From contig NC_081414.1 of assembly GCF_030272615.1 (NCBI RefSeq), positions 524,762,137-524,826,136 on the forward strand: a DNA stretch of 64,000 bases, written 5' to 3'. Positions 1-12,039 of this stretch are shown here, one piece after another; positions within the stretch are counted from its first letter, which is position 1, and each line of letters opens with the position of its first letter. The DNA is from Cryptomeria japonica (taxonomy: Eukaryota; Streptophyta; Pinopsida; Cupressales; Cupressaceae). The position numbers and the translations under genes are program-made. Below the pieces are notes generated by a model. The model was given only the letters and a program-made list of their open reading frames with translations, did not search any database and was not told where the DNA came from.

Positions 1-1190
1 ACCGGCATACTTAACTAGTTTACCAGTATTAAGCATTAAGTTGGTTAAGTTGTTTTTGGTTTGAATTTATTTGACAACTGATTCGCCCCCCCCTCTCAGT
101 TGTCTCCGGGACCTAACAAATATAGTTGTAATTCTTATTTTCTGAAAGTCTTAATTTGAAATCTATTTATGCATTTTGTTGTTTTAAGAAAAGATTGTCT
201 ATATTAGGATCTTGTGTAAATGGTGTTTTCAGTCAAGTTTAAATTTCATTGCAATTTTGGTTGAGTTGTCATTGTGTCCTATGTTATTATTTTTCCTTGG
301 TCAAGTGTTGATGTATAACCTTATTGATGTGAACCATTGTGTGTTTTGTCCAAATGGTCAATCTTTGGTTAGTGATTGTGTATCCTTCACCTGTGGTTTG
401 TCAGGATTAGATATGGCTATCTGTTTCGCCATAGAGTTCTCGTAGAGACCTTTCCTATAGTGTCCTATGAGAGAGAGTGGCTTTCGAGCAAAGGCCATGC
501 CCGAAGTGGATGACAGGATAACCCGTCAGAAGTCAGATAAAAAGTGATAACCTAGTAATTGATTAGGGGTTGGTTAGAATAAATATTAATTAAGATAATG
601 TGCCTCGTGCATAGGTGTAGTGCTTGTACAGGGCTCATAATGTTATGAGAAGGCTTGGAATGGCAAACTTACCACCTTGTCTTCATGAAAGGATTGGTAG
701 GGTCCGCATGAGCCTTAGTTGGAGCCGAAAGCCGGGAGAGGTTACCAGGACAAAGAGCCGGGACCTAGGAGGTTGTACCATGGTATCCATCTTAAGCTAT
801 GCGATGACACTCTCTCCTTAGAGTCACTAGTGTTTGTGAGTTGAGTCACATGGATGTTTATGGAGTCTTGTAGTCCTTTCATACTTGTCTTACTTTGCTT
901 GCTTGAGGGTTTTCTACTATCTCCTAGCACGGTGGGGTGGTTCCATTTCAGGATCACATGGTCGGGTGGTAGTGCCACTTCCCATCGGATGTTCTAGAAT
1001 GTATCTTCAGGTGAGGAAGGGCTTCGCTGGTGTTCTTGGTTCGTGGTTCATGTACCAGCTCATGTTCGTGATCCTTGTTCAGTTGAGACCGTGTGGTCAT
1101 TGTATCAAACTTTTATGTAACCTTGATTTTGTAACTTTGTAATCTGTGGTATTATTGGCAACCATGTATTTGTGGATATTGTAAAAGGAA
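1..1190 (+). repeat. Degenerate LTR-like block
   Basis: No protein homology is visible here, and the short ORFs look fortuitous. About 650-1180 aligns by eye, block by block, with the reverse complement of 12100-12710. Shared blocks include GAGAAGGCTTGGAATGG near 648, GATGACACTCT near 803, and a CTAGCACGG-type block near 925. Both blocks end in a T/G-rich tract with repeated TGTAA motifs, as at LTR 3' ends. I read it as a remnant LTR, probably Ty3-type, with no clear ends and no target-site duplication. The assignment rests only on the internal comparison. Confidence 0.4.
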
Positions 1191-1200
1191 ATCATTGGAA

Positions 1201-4200
1201 TGTTTGTTTTTTTAGTTGCCTTAATCTTCTATATATATGATCTATGAGAAATGAATGCATTGGAGTACTTTGATTCTTTCATTATGGAATATGGATGTAT
1301 GTGTAGTTTTTGTCTTAAGCATTTGATTTTCCTATTTAGATGAACAATAGGATTTTCCGTGGTGTTAATATAATCTACGAAGTAATCTTCGTCGGTAACC
1401 CTTAGGGAATCATGTGTTAGTCTTCCACTGTGTTATTAGATGTGCAATGGTTATAATTAATGCACTTGTTCTTTAAAAAAAAAAATTATTTCACCCTTTA
1501 GTTGCCTAGGTTGTGTTGTTTTCCTTTAGGCTTTCTAGCGAGGCATTACAATTTCTCCAACTACAAGAATTTATTTGAACAATTTTATATAGATTTACGA
1601 AGTAAATCATCATTTAATGTAAAGTTCTAGATATCGTGTAGTCTTACCTCCAATTAGGGAAATTGACACGACACTCAAGGAGGATGTAGTTTGCTTATCC
1701 CTCTTACTTTTTTTTTAATGGAAATTCACCCATTAATCACTCTTATACATGTATTATGGAGTTCATTTATTCTTATTGTAATGAATGTCTATCAAGTATG
1801 AAGATATTAGTCAATATATATCATTTGGGGAATGAGTAATATATGTGTTGAAATGAATATTGTTTAAAATCATCCTTCTATTTATATTTATTTTCTATTT
1901 GAAGTTGGTGACAATAAGAGAGATTGATGAAGATTAATGGTAAATTTCATTCACAACAAATGTTCATTAATAAGAGATATAATAAATAATAACGGTAACC
2001 AGTTACGAAAATAAAACTATTAAATATTCTCTATTTATTTATAATATCTAAGACATAATACATGACATGGTTTTGACACAAATGTTGGTCAAATCTCTAG
2101 TTTCCAATGCTATTATCTTAGATGTTTAGTTATTCAACATGATTGATGAATTTAAGATGATCTTAGCTACAAGTGTATTATTCTCTCTCCTATATACATC
2201 TCACCTTAAATAACAAATACATTACTACAAAGTTAACTATGAATTCATATTGCTAACACACCATTCACATATTGGGTAAAATTAACTACCGATAATTATT
2301 TTTACTTTGTTAACTCTTAGCTTCAATTTTGCCATTTCTTTTCTTTTTAATAAGATCTAATGTCTCCCACAATGTCCTCAATGGTCAATCCATTATCCAT
2401 TATAAAATTTAATGGTAATCCTTATAGCTTATGTAAAATAACTTTAAACTAATTAAGGTATAAAACTATTCTATAATTGAAACCATTCCAATTTTGTCTA
2501 TATCATAAGTTTAAATTTAACAATGTCATTCCATATGTTAATAAAGTAATAGAGTGAAGAATTCTCAACATAACATCAATATGAATAAAACCATCATAAT
2601 TATCATGTACTTGCATTCTCATGTAGCTTTAAATATCCAACCATACCATTATTGCAGCAATATTGGTTCATTTATATCTCATCTAAATATACTTTGGATT
2701 TACATTCTTATGAGATGAACACTTCTTAGACCACTCATAAACCTTACTGTTATATATAAATATAATACCTAATTATATGCACATAAATAATTTTCTTCAA
2801 TTCCGTTATAGTGACGTGGAATTAGTGCTTATTACCTCCTTAGTATTTGGAAATATACATTTTATGAGGACTCACAAGGTAACCAACTAACCTTCATATA
2901 GAAAAGTGATATACTTATTTAAATCATAACCTTAGTTAAAATGGATGGCAATGCCATATAATCACTTTCTTTTTCTTAAATAATTACTAGTTATTTAAAG
3001 GTAACTAAGCCTTGGGACTATAATCATTAGTTTAGTTTCCACACTTTCTTAATCGCAATATTTTAATTTTCATCATTGGGCGGGCATCTCACATTCTATA
3101 TTTTCATTATTATTATCCTTCTCGTTAATGATATTAACATAGATACCAATCTCAATTGTTTTAATAGTAATCATTGTAAAGGCATTAGACTTCTCAACTC
3201 TAGAAAATTTATTACTTCGATATTTATTGCATTAACATCTATAATGTGGTTCAGGACAATGGTATTATTTGGCTAGTATTAAATATAGAAGTCTCTTCCT
3301 TCTAATTATCCATAACCATTTTAAACAGAGTTTTAAAGAAAGATAAAAGGTCAATTCCAACACATATTTTGATAAATTAAAAATAATACTTGATTTCTAT
3401 TCTTAGTCTTCTATCCAAAATAATAGAGCAAGGTAAATAAGAAAAGTACTCACCTTCTCGCCATGAGGTTTGATTCCAACCACTCACTTCTCTCAAGTCT
3501 AAGATAGGATCACACTTAGTAAAAATCATTAGTACATCATAAAATCCTATCCAAAGGAGCATGAGATTTTTAGTCATCATATAAACAAAGCATCTTCATC
3601 CACTATAGGCAAAATAACTATACTTTACTCTTTTAAGTCTTGGCTAATACTAGGTTGATATTGGATATCAACTAAACCAAATTGTATTTCTAATTTTGCA
3701 TTAAGCATAAAGATTCTTAACATAAGACTATTCTACATGAGAAACAAAATCATAATTAAGATGTAACCATAAAAATTAATGTTCATTCCATCATACTTGA
3801 GCAAAGAACCTCACAGTAGCATCAATATATAAAACATACATGTCTAGTTATAAGTGGGCATCACAATATGTGCAAGCACTTGTGCTGGCACAAAGTTATA
3901 TGTCACTTCTACTAGATGGTCAACATAGTTAAGCCCTCAACTTGTGCCAATGCACACAAAATTGCACAATATTCAACAAGGAAACCTACTAGAACATATA
4001 GTAGATGATGTAGCAGATAATGTTTTGAGAAGCATCGACAAAAGAAAAACATAAATTCTTTGATGATTTGCATTAAAACAATATGTTAAGGCCAACATGT
4101 TTAAACAACTAAATGTAACATTGTGTACACGTCCAAATATTGTCATTTAATTTGGATGCACATACAAAGAATATAGTTTTTATGTGCAATTACAACAATT

Positions 4201-4361
4201 GACACTTGTGAGAAGGATGGATTGCAAGAGATTGTTGTTCAGATAGTTCAAATCAAGACATACTTGGCCTCCAACCTTACACAATGGAATAAATTTGTGT
4301 ATTACAAACTTTTGGTATACACACCCAAGCTCATACTAAAAGGAGGTTTTGGTTCATGGTG
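1201..4361. other. AT-rich stretch without recognisable gene
   Basis: About 3.1 kb of AT-rich sequence. All ORFs are under about 70 codons and none resembles a known domain. I see no long repeat, tRNA or transposon terminus. It may be old decayed transposon sequence. A TGTAACACCCCC block at 4361-4372 resembles an LTR 5' end but has no partner in the window. Confidence 0.5.
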
Positions 4362-4398
4362 TAACACCCCCGCTATGAAGCCTAGAGGACTTAATCAA

Positions 4399-4452
4399 AT
4401 AGTTTATCTTTTCAAAAAAAATGGATAATTTTTTTTTGAAAAGATAAACTAT
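4399..4452. repeat. Near-perfect inverted repeat (hairpin)
   Basis: The arms at 4399-4422 and 4428-4452 are reverse complements of about 23 bp around a short GGATA-like spacer. The core ATAGTTTATCTTTTC is mirrored as GAAAAGATAAACTAT. It lies immediately before LINE copy 1. The octamer GAAAAGAT in its right arm recurs after the LINE tail near 11979, so the arm may include the LINE target site. Confidence 0.75.
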
Positions 4453-4529
4453 ACATATACATGGAGTTACAAGATACAATGGAGTGAAAAGGAGCGGAGC
4501 GAAAAGGAGCGGGAATCCCAAATTTCAAA

Positions 4530-6111
4530 TTGGGAAATGGCGGAATTCCTGGGGAAGGCGGATTTCCTGGAAACGGTTATTCCTCTGGGATCAGATCTGG
4601 CATGCAGGCAGGACGTCAGACATCTCAAGGGTTAGAAGAGGACAAGGAAAAAGAAAAACTGGGAGAAGAAAAAGATTCCATCCCCGAGGACCCACACAAC
4701 AGAGGAAAATGGAAAAAATGGTCTTTGCTCTTTGGAGTGTAAATCTAGGCTTCTGGAAGTAACAAACATTTCAGACCCCGCCTCTAGTCTGGTCGCTATT
4801 TCCGTTCTGGACAAAGTGGTCGATATGACTGTAGTTGTCCTATCTATGACACTAGTGGGACGATTCTCTGGCTTTAGGCCTAACATTGATGATGTTAGGA
4901 ATTTCATAAGGAGAAAATGGATGGTTAAAGGACAAGTGGAAGTGATGGCGCTGCCTAGAGGGTTTTTTACCTTCGCTTTCAACTCTAAAGAAGACATGAA
5001 CAAAGCTCTCTGTGAAGGCCCCTGGATGTTTGGCAAGTCTTCCTTGGCTCTCCAGAAATGGGCCCCGAATCTCATCCTGGATGAATCCTTCTTTGTTTCT
5101 ATGCCAGTTTGGACACGCCTCCCGAGTCTTCTGCTCGAATACTGGAATGAGGAAGTTTTCAAGGGCATTGTGAAATCCTTTGGAGAACTCTTATCGATTG
5201 ACCTGATGACGGTAGCTAAATCAAGGTTAGTCTTTGCTCGCATTTGCGTAAATGTTAACCAAATGACAGATATGCCTCAATCCATAGATATCATATCTAA
5301 ACTAGGAAAATGGTCCCAAGCTATTGAATATGAATCTCTACCGTTTGCCTATTTCCACTGCAAAAAATCGGGGCATTGGGCAAAATCTTATCCGCTCAAG
5401 AAAGGCAAGGAACTCAAGACTGATAGTAACTCTAAGAACAAAAAGATCTAGCAAATGACAAACAAAAAAGTAGATTCATCAATATCCGAGAGTAATCAAA
5501 AAAAGGATGCAACGGAACTTATGAATGAAGTCAAGAGGACTGGGAGTAGCAGCAATGATAAACAGGATTGTGTTTGTTCCAACGACCCACTAGAGAGCTC
5601 TAAAGAAGCAGAGCCAGGAACTGAGTTGATCAATAAAGAAAACCCAGAAGCTCAAGAGAATGAAACTATTAGTCAGGAGAAGGAAGAAACCATTCTAGAC
5701 CAGGAGGATGGATTAGCTAGCCAGGAGAAGGAAGAATCCTATCTAGCCTCTTCACTCTCTAAATCGGTCGAGGCAAACTTTAATGAAGCCCAAGACCCTT
5801 CTGATTTTGAGCCCTTACTGCTTTTAACTAATGGAAGCCCAAAGCCTCTCCTCTGTAAAACCCCTACCCAAAGTGTGCATATGCTGGATGAGATTCTCCG
5901 GATACCCAGGTCGAGAGAAGGAAAATCAAACAAGGAGGAACTCAATGGAGGAATCTCAACTAGAAGCAAGATTAAGAAAAAGGCAGATGTTGGAAGTCAA
6001 AATAAAAAGCAGGGAAGGTCATCCCTAAAACATCAAAGGGAACAGGAAAGCTGGAAGAACCGTGCTGATGGAACACAGTGTTCCATCGAGTCAGCCCTAG
6101 CCCTATTATAG
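4530..6111 (+). pseudogene. LINE copy 1 ORF1: gag-like RNA-binding protein (broken)
   Basis: By family, this is the nucleic-acid-binding protein that packages LINE RNA. The reading starts at ATG 4530 and runs to the motif LLFGV. It then shifts frame near 4740, where copy 2 has a few extra residues, and continues to 6111 with one in-frame TAG at 5449-5451. Residues encoded at about 4760-5330 form the DUF4283 domain, with motifs such as RRKWMVKGQVEV, EGPWMFGKS and LALQKWAP. The following CCHC knuckle is damaged: the first and last cysteines are tyrosines (YFHCKKSGHWAKSY, against CFHCKKAGHIAKKC in copy 2). A long charged tail ends in ADGTQ, which is also the conserved end of copy 2 ORF1. Not functional as read. 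Confidence 0.85.
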
Positions 6112-9100
6112 TTCCCTATACTATAATAGGAAAGGAAATCATCTCCGCCTTTAATAGGAACTCAATTTTGCTTGAGCATATTAAGGACAACTTTGTTTGG
6201 GTGTTATCTAATGTCTACGCTCCTAATACTAAATCTAAGAGAGCTAAATTCTGGAAAAGCCTTGCCACTAGCAGACTCCTGTTTGCTGATCAAAGCTGGA
6301 TTATTATGGGAGACTTCAACACCCCACTCAAAGACGAAGATAAGATGGGAGGAATCCCCTTACATCTTGATGGAAAACAAGACCTTATGGATTTCATCAA
6401 TGACCAAGCTCTCATTGATGTTGATCTCTAGGGCATCAATTACACCTGGACCAATAGAAGAACCGGAGCTGATTTGATTCAAGTTAAGCTTGATAGATCT
6501 TTAATTTCTCCTATAACTGGCTTTCTAAGTATAGCTGCTCCCTTGGTTCTGTTATCAAAATCGGCTCAGACCATTTCCCCATCTCCTTTTCTGCCAACTC
6601 TTTTTCGGCTAAGAGAAACTTCCCTTTCAGATTTGAAAAAGCTTGGCTCTCCCATCCTTCTCTGGAAGCCTGTATTACTGAATGGTGGAACTCTAAAGTG
6701 GAGGGTAAGGCTCTTTTTAGAATTGCTAAAAATCTCAACATCATAAAAGCCAAAATTAAAACCTGGAACAAAGAGATTTTTGGGGACATATTCAAGAACA
6801 AAACTCAATTCAAGGCTGACTTAAAGTATGTTCAGGATAGAATCCAAGAGGTGGGGTTGACTGAAGATCTTAGGATGGCTGAAAATAATCTGTTATCTAA
6901 ATACCACTCCATCATTTCTAATGAAGAGACTTTCTGGAGATAAAGATCTAGAGCTTTGTTCCTGAAGGAAGGTGATAAAAACACCCACTTCTTTCACTTA
7001 ACTGCCCTTAAGCACAGGGCAGCCAACAGAATATCCAGACTAACTTGCAAGAAAGGCATCCTAACAGAGGATTGCGACATCAAGAAGGAAGCTCTCGAGC
7101 ATTTCAGTACCTTGTTGGGTGAAGTGGACAACCTGGATTACAGTAAGCAAAATACCCTTTTACAAGTTATCCCTTTTGTCCTGTCGGAAGCTGACAATCG
7201 CCTCTTATCCCGTATTCCTACTAATCCTGAAATCAGAAAGGCGGTGTTTTCCTTTCAGGGTGATAAATCCCCTGGCCCGGATGGGTTCCCCATGTTTTTC
7301 TTTCAAAAATTCTGGCACATTGTGGAGACTGACATTTGCAATGGTGTTAAGGAATTCTTTGGCTCCTGAAGACTTCTTAAGGAACTGAACGCCACTTTCA
7401 TTGTCCTTATCCCAAAGATCCTCGGAGCTGATTCTCTTAACAAGTTTAGACCCATCAGCTTGTGTAACTCTGTCTACAAGATCCTTTCCAAGGTTTTGAC
7501 TTCCAGGTTGCTAGATGTTCTCCCAAGGATTATCTTTGTCCAATAGAATGGCTTTGTCCCCGGAAGATAGATTTTGGACTCTATTATCTCTATTCATGAA
7601 AATATCCACTCCTTGAAAGTGGCGAGTAAATAGGGATTCTTCCTTAAGTTAGACATGGCTAAAGCTTTTGATAGAAAGAACTGGCAATTTCTCCTCAGGA
7701 TCATGAAATCATTTGTTTTTGGCGACAAAGTTATCCCGCTTTGTTCTCAACTCGTGGAAACTTCCTCCTTTGTTGTTATTGTTAATGGCTCCCCGTCTAG
7801 TTTCTTCAAAAGCTCCAAAGGTCTCAAACAGGGAGACCCCATCTCCCCTATCCTGTTTACCATTCTTGTTGAATGTCTGGGTAGATTCATCCTTAAAAAT
7901 GTGGAAGAAGGCAATCTTAAGGGTTTAAAACCTTCTTCATCCAATCTTGTTTGCTCTCATGAACAATTCGTTGATGACTCTATCACCATGGGGGAAGCCA
8001 CCATCTTGGAAGCCAAAAACATGAAAATCATTCTGAATACCTATGAATCTGCCTCTAGTCAAAAAATCAACTGGGATAAAAGCTCTCTGTTTTTCATCAA
8101 CACCCCAGCCCAAAGGCAAATTAGGATTGGTAGGATTCTTGGTTGTAGCATATCTGAGTTTCCTTCTACCTATTTGGGGCTTCCTCTTTGTCTCAAGCCT
8201 GAGGATTCCTTCTAGAATAAGTTAATTGATAGACTCAACCTGAAACTCGCTGGCTAGAAAGGGGTTGTTCTTAGTCAAGCTGGTAAAGTCACTCTGCTCA
8301 AAGCCACTCTCCAAAATCTTCCTATGTATGCTCTTAGCTTGTTCAAAATCCCCTCAAAGTTTGCAGAAGCTATTGAAAAAATCCAAAAAAATTTCCTTTG
8401 GTCAGGTGTGGAAGTTAAAAATAGAATCCCCCTCATAGCCTGGAATAACATTTGTTCCCCTAAGGCCTTAGGTGGGCTGAGCTTAAGGAACATTAGTTCT
8501 ATGAATAAAGATTTATTAGCCAAGAAAATTTGGAGATTCAAAGGGGAGGAAAGATAATTGAACTCTATTTGGAAAAACAAATATCTCTATATGCAACCTT
8601 CTGAGGAAGAATTCTTTGACAACTCTTTCTCTGTTGATGGATCTGCCATTTGGAATGCAGTGCAATCTGCTAAAGGCTGGGCTGCTGCTGGCAGAACCTG
8701 AAACCTTGGGGATGGGAGGAAAATAAGATTTTGGGAAGATAGATGGATCCTAGATAAACCTCTGGAGGAAATCCCTATCCTCAAAGATTGGAAAGATTGT
8801 TTCAAAAGTAGGTACGGTGAAATGGTAAGAGATTACTAGATAAATGGGGACTGGATTGACTTTAGCCAGCAGTGCCCGGATCTCAAGTTCCTTCAGATTG
8901 CTCTTTTTGCTAAAATCCCTAGAGACAACAAAGATGACATTCTGATATGGGGGAAAACTCTAGATGGGAAATACTCTGTTTCCTCTGCTGTGGCTATTCA
9001 TAATGTCCCGGTGGAAGCTACTCCCATCTGGGCTAAAGTTTGGAATAAGAACTTAGTTCCCAAAGTCAACATCTTCTTTTGGATTTTCATCCAAAATAAG

Positions 9101-10081
9101 ATATTAACCCTGGATAATCTTCATAAAAGAGGCATTATTTTTCCTAACATGTGTTCTCTTTGTTGCAGGGAAGAAGAGACAGCTTGCCATATTCTCAATC
9201 AATGCTCTTTTAGCTAGGACATCTGGAAAATCATCCTGTCCAGGTGGAACCTGAGCTGGGTCTTCCCAAACTCTCTTGGTGACACTTGGCTTCAATGGAA
9301 TTTTCCTAACTCTAATCCTAAAATTGTGGAGACCTGGAGACTTACTCTGCCAATTTTTATCTAGAATATATGGAAATAGCACAACAACAGGATTTTCAGA
9401 GATAAAAGGGCTAGTCCTGAAGTGGTTGCAGACAAAATCTTTAGGAGTATTTTTTAATGCCTCTATGGTACTGATCAGGGACTTGCTGCTAAAGACGATT
9501 TCAAAGACAGATGGAATCTTTCTACTACCACTACTAGCAAAGAGAAAGGCAGAGAAGGTTTTGTCTGGTGTTTCCCCCCGCGGGGATGGATTAAGGCTAA
9601 CTTCGATGGGGCTTCTAAAGGAAATCCAGGTAAAGCTGGATATGGGGGCATTATCAGGAATTTTGCTGGAAGTTGCCTTAAGGCGGTGGCTAGTCCTCTG
9701 GGGAATCAAACTAGCCATTTTGCTGAAGCCTCCACTGCCTTGCATACTTTAATTATAGCCAAAAATCTCAATTACGATAAAATATGGCTTGAGGGGGATT
9801 CACTTAATATTATTAAGTGCTTAAAGGGGGAATCGGAGCCTTCTTGGTCTATTGAGAATATCATCATGAAAGCTAGAGAGATCACCGCCAGTTTCAAATA
9901 AATTATTATACAACATGCCTTCAGAGAGAAAAACAATGTTGCTGACTGTTTAGCGAATATTGGAGTTAACTCTAACACTCAAATGATTTGGCACGAGGAT
10001 GATCTCAATTTAAATATTAAAGAGATACTCAGAAAGGACCATTATACGGGGAGAGAAGGACAATTAAATCATGACAAGTAA
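6112..10081 (+). pseudogene. LINE copy 1 ORF2: endonuclease-reverse transcriptase-RNase H (broken)
   Basis: This would be the LINE replication polyprotein. The endonuclease keeps its middle and end (NVYAPN, MGDFNTP, the LDRSLIS strand, GSDH) but lacks the N-terminal part with the catalytic N and E motifs that copy 2 retains. The reverse transcriptase spans about 7230-8100: [25 protein letters not shown] (motif A), GLKQGDPISP, and an active site reading FVDD instead of the usual YADD/FADD. A zf-RVT block lies at about 8990-9230 (CSLCCREEETACHIL). RNase H at about 9585-9960 keeps FDGASKGNPG, AEA, EGDS and VAD. After a frameshift near 6510 the rest is one frame, interrupted by stops at 6941, 7367, 7544, 7568, 7631, 8213, 8255, 8555, 8699, 8837, 9215, 9362, 9377, 9455 and 9899. 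The final stop, TAA 10079-10081, overlaps the ORF3 ATG. Confidence 0.9.
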
Positions 10082-11797
10082 AAAGCATCATTTACGTCTT
10101 GCTGGAAAGGCCATCATTACCTGGCACTGCGGCAGATTTCCTACTATCTCCAATAAATCGCCGCACGCTTTGTGGGTTACTCGGAGTGAAAATTGGAGTT
10201 GCATCGGGAAAGAAGGTCTCAATTTGCAAAGAAACAGAGTCGATAGCTTGCATTCGAAAATGGGAGGAGATCTAAGACACGAAGAACCTGACAACACTTC
10301 GACCTGGAAAGTAATGCTTAAAGTCTGGGCAAAGCTGGAGAAGGGCTCTCTCACCAGCTTCATGGAAAATCTTGAGGACTCTGACAAAGGTAGGGTTAAC
10401 TTAGCCATTTCCAAGATTTTTGAAAACTGTTCTAATGGCTCTTTTAAACTTTACGGAGTTAAATTTAAGTTGGACGTTGGGCTTATTTCAACTATGACTA
10501 GAATGCCCCACACCGGGCTTAACTTCTTTCGAGACCTCAAGGTCTCCAACAATGCGGTTACCCTGTTCCCGTGGAAAGAGAAAGAGCGGGCCAAAATTGG
10601 CAAGGCTACCAGGGGCTACTACGATGCTACAAACATCAAGAAGTTGTGGGGCTGGGTCCTGAACGCAATCATGGAGTATATTATGGTTGAAGGTTGTTTC
10701 TCTAGGGCCCACACCTACCACTTCGTGCTCTTAAACCATTCCAGACACGACAAAAAGTGTCTCTGTCCTACTACCTTTTTCGATCCCTCTCCAGGTCCCT
10801 GAACAAGCACATGACTAACCCTTCTAGCCCGATTCTCCACTGAGGGCTCCTACTGCTCATCTATGAGCATTGCAAAACCCTCGCTCTGCAGGAAAATAAG
10901 CAGATTTCTGCTTCCCCAGGTAAAAGGAGGATGGAAGAGGGAGATTCTAGCAAGGAGAAGGTGTCATCCAGCAAGAAAAGGAAAAGCGCTCCCGGGTTGG
11001 AAACTGAGGACATTGTCAAGGAAAGCAGTGGTATGGAGATGAACGACTCTAATAGTGAAGATAGCTGGAAAGAAGAGGAGCTGGGCAACGAGGAAGAAAG
11101 TGGAGATTTTGAGCTTGGTCAAGATAGCCCTATTCTAAGTGATCACCCTAGTAAGGACAATAGCCATCTGATGGAGGAGACGGCTCCCAAGGATAATGAG
11201 GAAACCGAAGTTAATTCTGAGAAGGAAACAAACAAAGGTTCTGAGAAGAACCTGACTGAGGAAAGGGATAGCAAGGACAAGGAAAGTGTTGGTGAGGGGC
11301 TTATCCTGAATAATCTCAAGAAGCTCTCGGAGGCCAGAATGAGTTTCGACAGACGGACTTACGAAACCCTGAAAAACTTGGAGAAGAAAGGGATAAATTC
11401 GGATTAAAAAAGGGAGGATGAAAATAGAGAGCATATTAATTGGAAGCAGGAAATGGAGAACAAGGTAAAATCGTTGGAAGAGGGAAAAGAAGCGATGAAA
11501 AATCTGATGGGAATTATCCCAAGTATCCTCTCTGCTGTCACCAAAAACCTGGAAGACATTGCCAAGGTCTTTGACCATACTCCTAAACCAGTTGTGGATC
11601 TTGACCTAGAGGAGGAGACCATCCAAACGGGAAGTGGTGGTGATGCTACCCCGGCGGGCGGAACTGCGAAGAGAACCAAGGCCAATATCAAGAAAGTTGT
11701 GGCTGTTGCGGCCAAGGACCTTCCCAACCTCAAAGACAACATCAAAGAGCTACAAGAAATTAGCAGCACCCTGGCTAAAGCCCTGGATAAAATCTGA
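10071..11797 (+). pseudogene. LINE copy 1 ORF3: unknown protein downstream of RNase H (broken)
   Basis: I do not recognise a named domain. ATG 10071 overlaps the ORF2 terminator (ATGACAAGTAA), and the LINE 3' UTR follows, so the ORF lies inside the element. The first ~245 codons (10071-10802) read as a compact globular domain with conserved-looking motifs such as LWGWVLNAIMEYIM, FSRAHTYHFVLLNH and RMPHTGLNFFRDLKVS. Near 10755, in an A run, the frame shifts; the other frame continues as YYLFRSLSRSLNKHM to 11797. It carries a TGA near 10842 and a TAA at 11405-11407. The C-terminal half has a basic NLS-like KKRK, an acidic Ser/Glu/Lys-rich linker, and a helical segment likely to form a coiled coil (about 11450-11570). 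It then has an Ala/Lys-rich end. Roughly 575 codons in total. It could be an accessory retroelement protein or a captured host gene. Confidence 0.7.
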
Positions 11798-11975
11798 TTC
11801 TTGGATGGCCTGCTAGCTTTTCGGGGCTTTTGTGGGTTTTCTTCGGTTTTCCACTGGTTTTTTCCTTTTAGTTTTGTTCCTCTCTGTTTCTCGTGGCTTT
11901 GTTGTTTAAGTCTTGCTTGTAAAGGGTTTTGGGGCCCCTTCAAAACCTGCTTTTTCATTAATCAAAAAAATGATA
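11798..11975 (+). other. LINE copy 1 3' UTR and tail
   Basis: T/G-rich non-coding sequence follows the ORF3 stop and ends in TTAATCAAAAAAATGATAAA, a typical A-rich tail of plant L1-type LINEs. Its position downstream of ORF3 places ORF3 within the transposed unit. Confidence 0.65.
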
Positions 11976-12039
11976 AAGAAAAGATGCACAAATAGTAACT
12001 ACCAAAAGTCCTCAAGGCTCCACAACGTCGTTACTCAAG

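Larger units (their letters stand above)
4447..11975 (+). mobile_element. L1-like LINE retrotransposon, copy 1 (inactivated, three ORFs)
   Basis: The order is ORF1 (DUF4283 plus CCHC-like knuckle), ORF2 (apurinic endonuclease remnant, reverse transcriptase, zf-RVT, RNase H), then ORF3 of unknown function, a T-rich 3' UTR and an A-rich tail. No LTRs are present. The 5' end is uncertain. GAAAAGAT occurs before the inferred start (4438-4445) and after the tail (about 11979), so it is a possible 8-bp target-site duplication. The copy is dead: the N-terminal third of the endonuclease is missing, one frameshift lies near 6510, and about fifteen nonsense codons interrupt ORF2. Copy 2 at 53385-56119 is clearly related. 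Confidence 0.85.

Noticed and set aside
4361-4380. TGTAACACCCCC as the start of an LTR element
   Set aside because: No matching terminus, direct repeat or target duplication was found in the window.
4632-5243. Minus-strand 203-codon ORF
   Set aside because: Antisense shadow of LINE ORF1 (DUF4283), whose plus-strand motifs match copy 2.
9104-9745. Minus-strand 213-codon ORF
   Set aside because: Antisense shadow of zf-RVT/RNase H coding on the plus strand.
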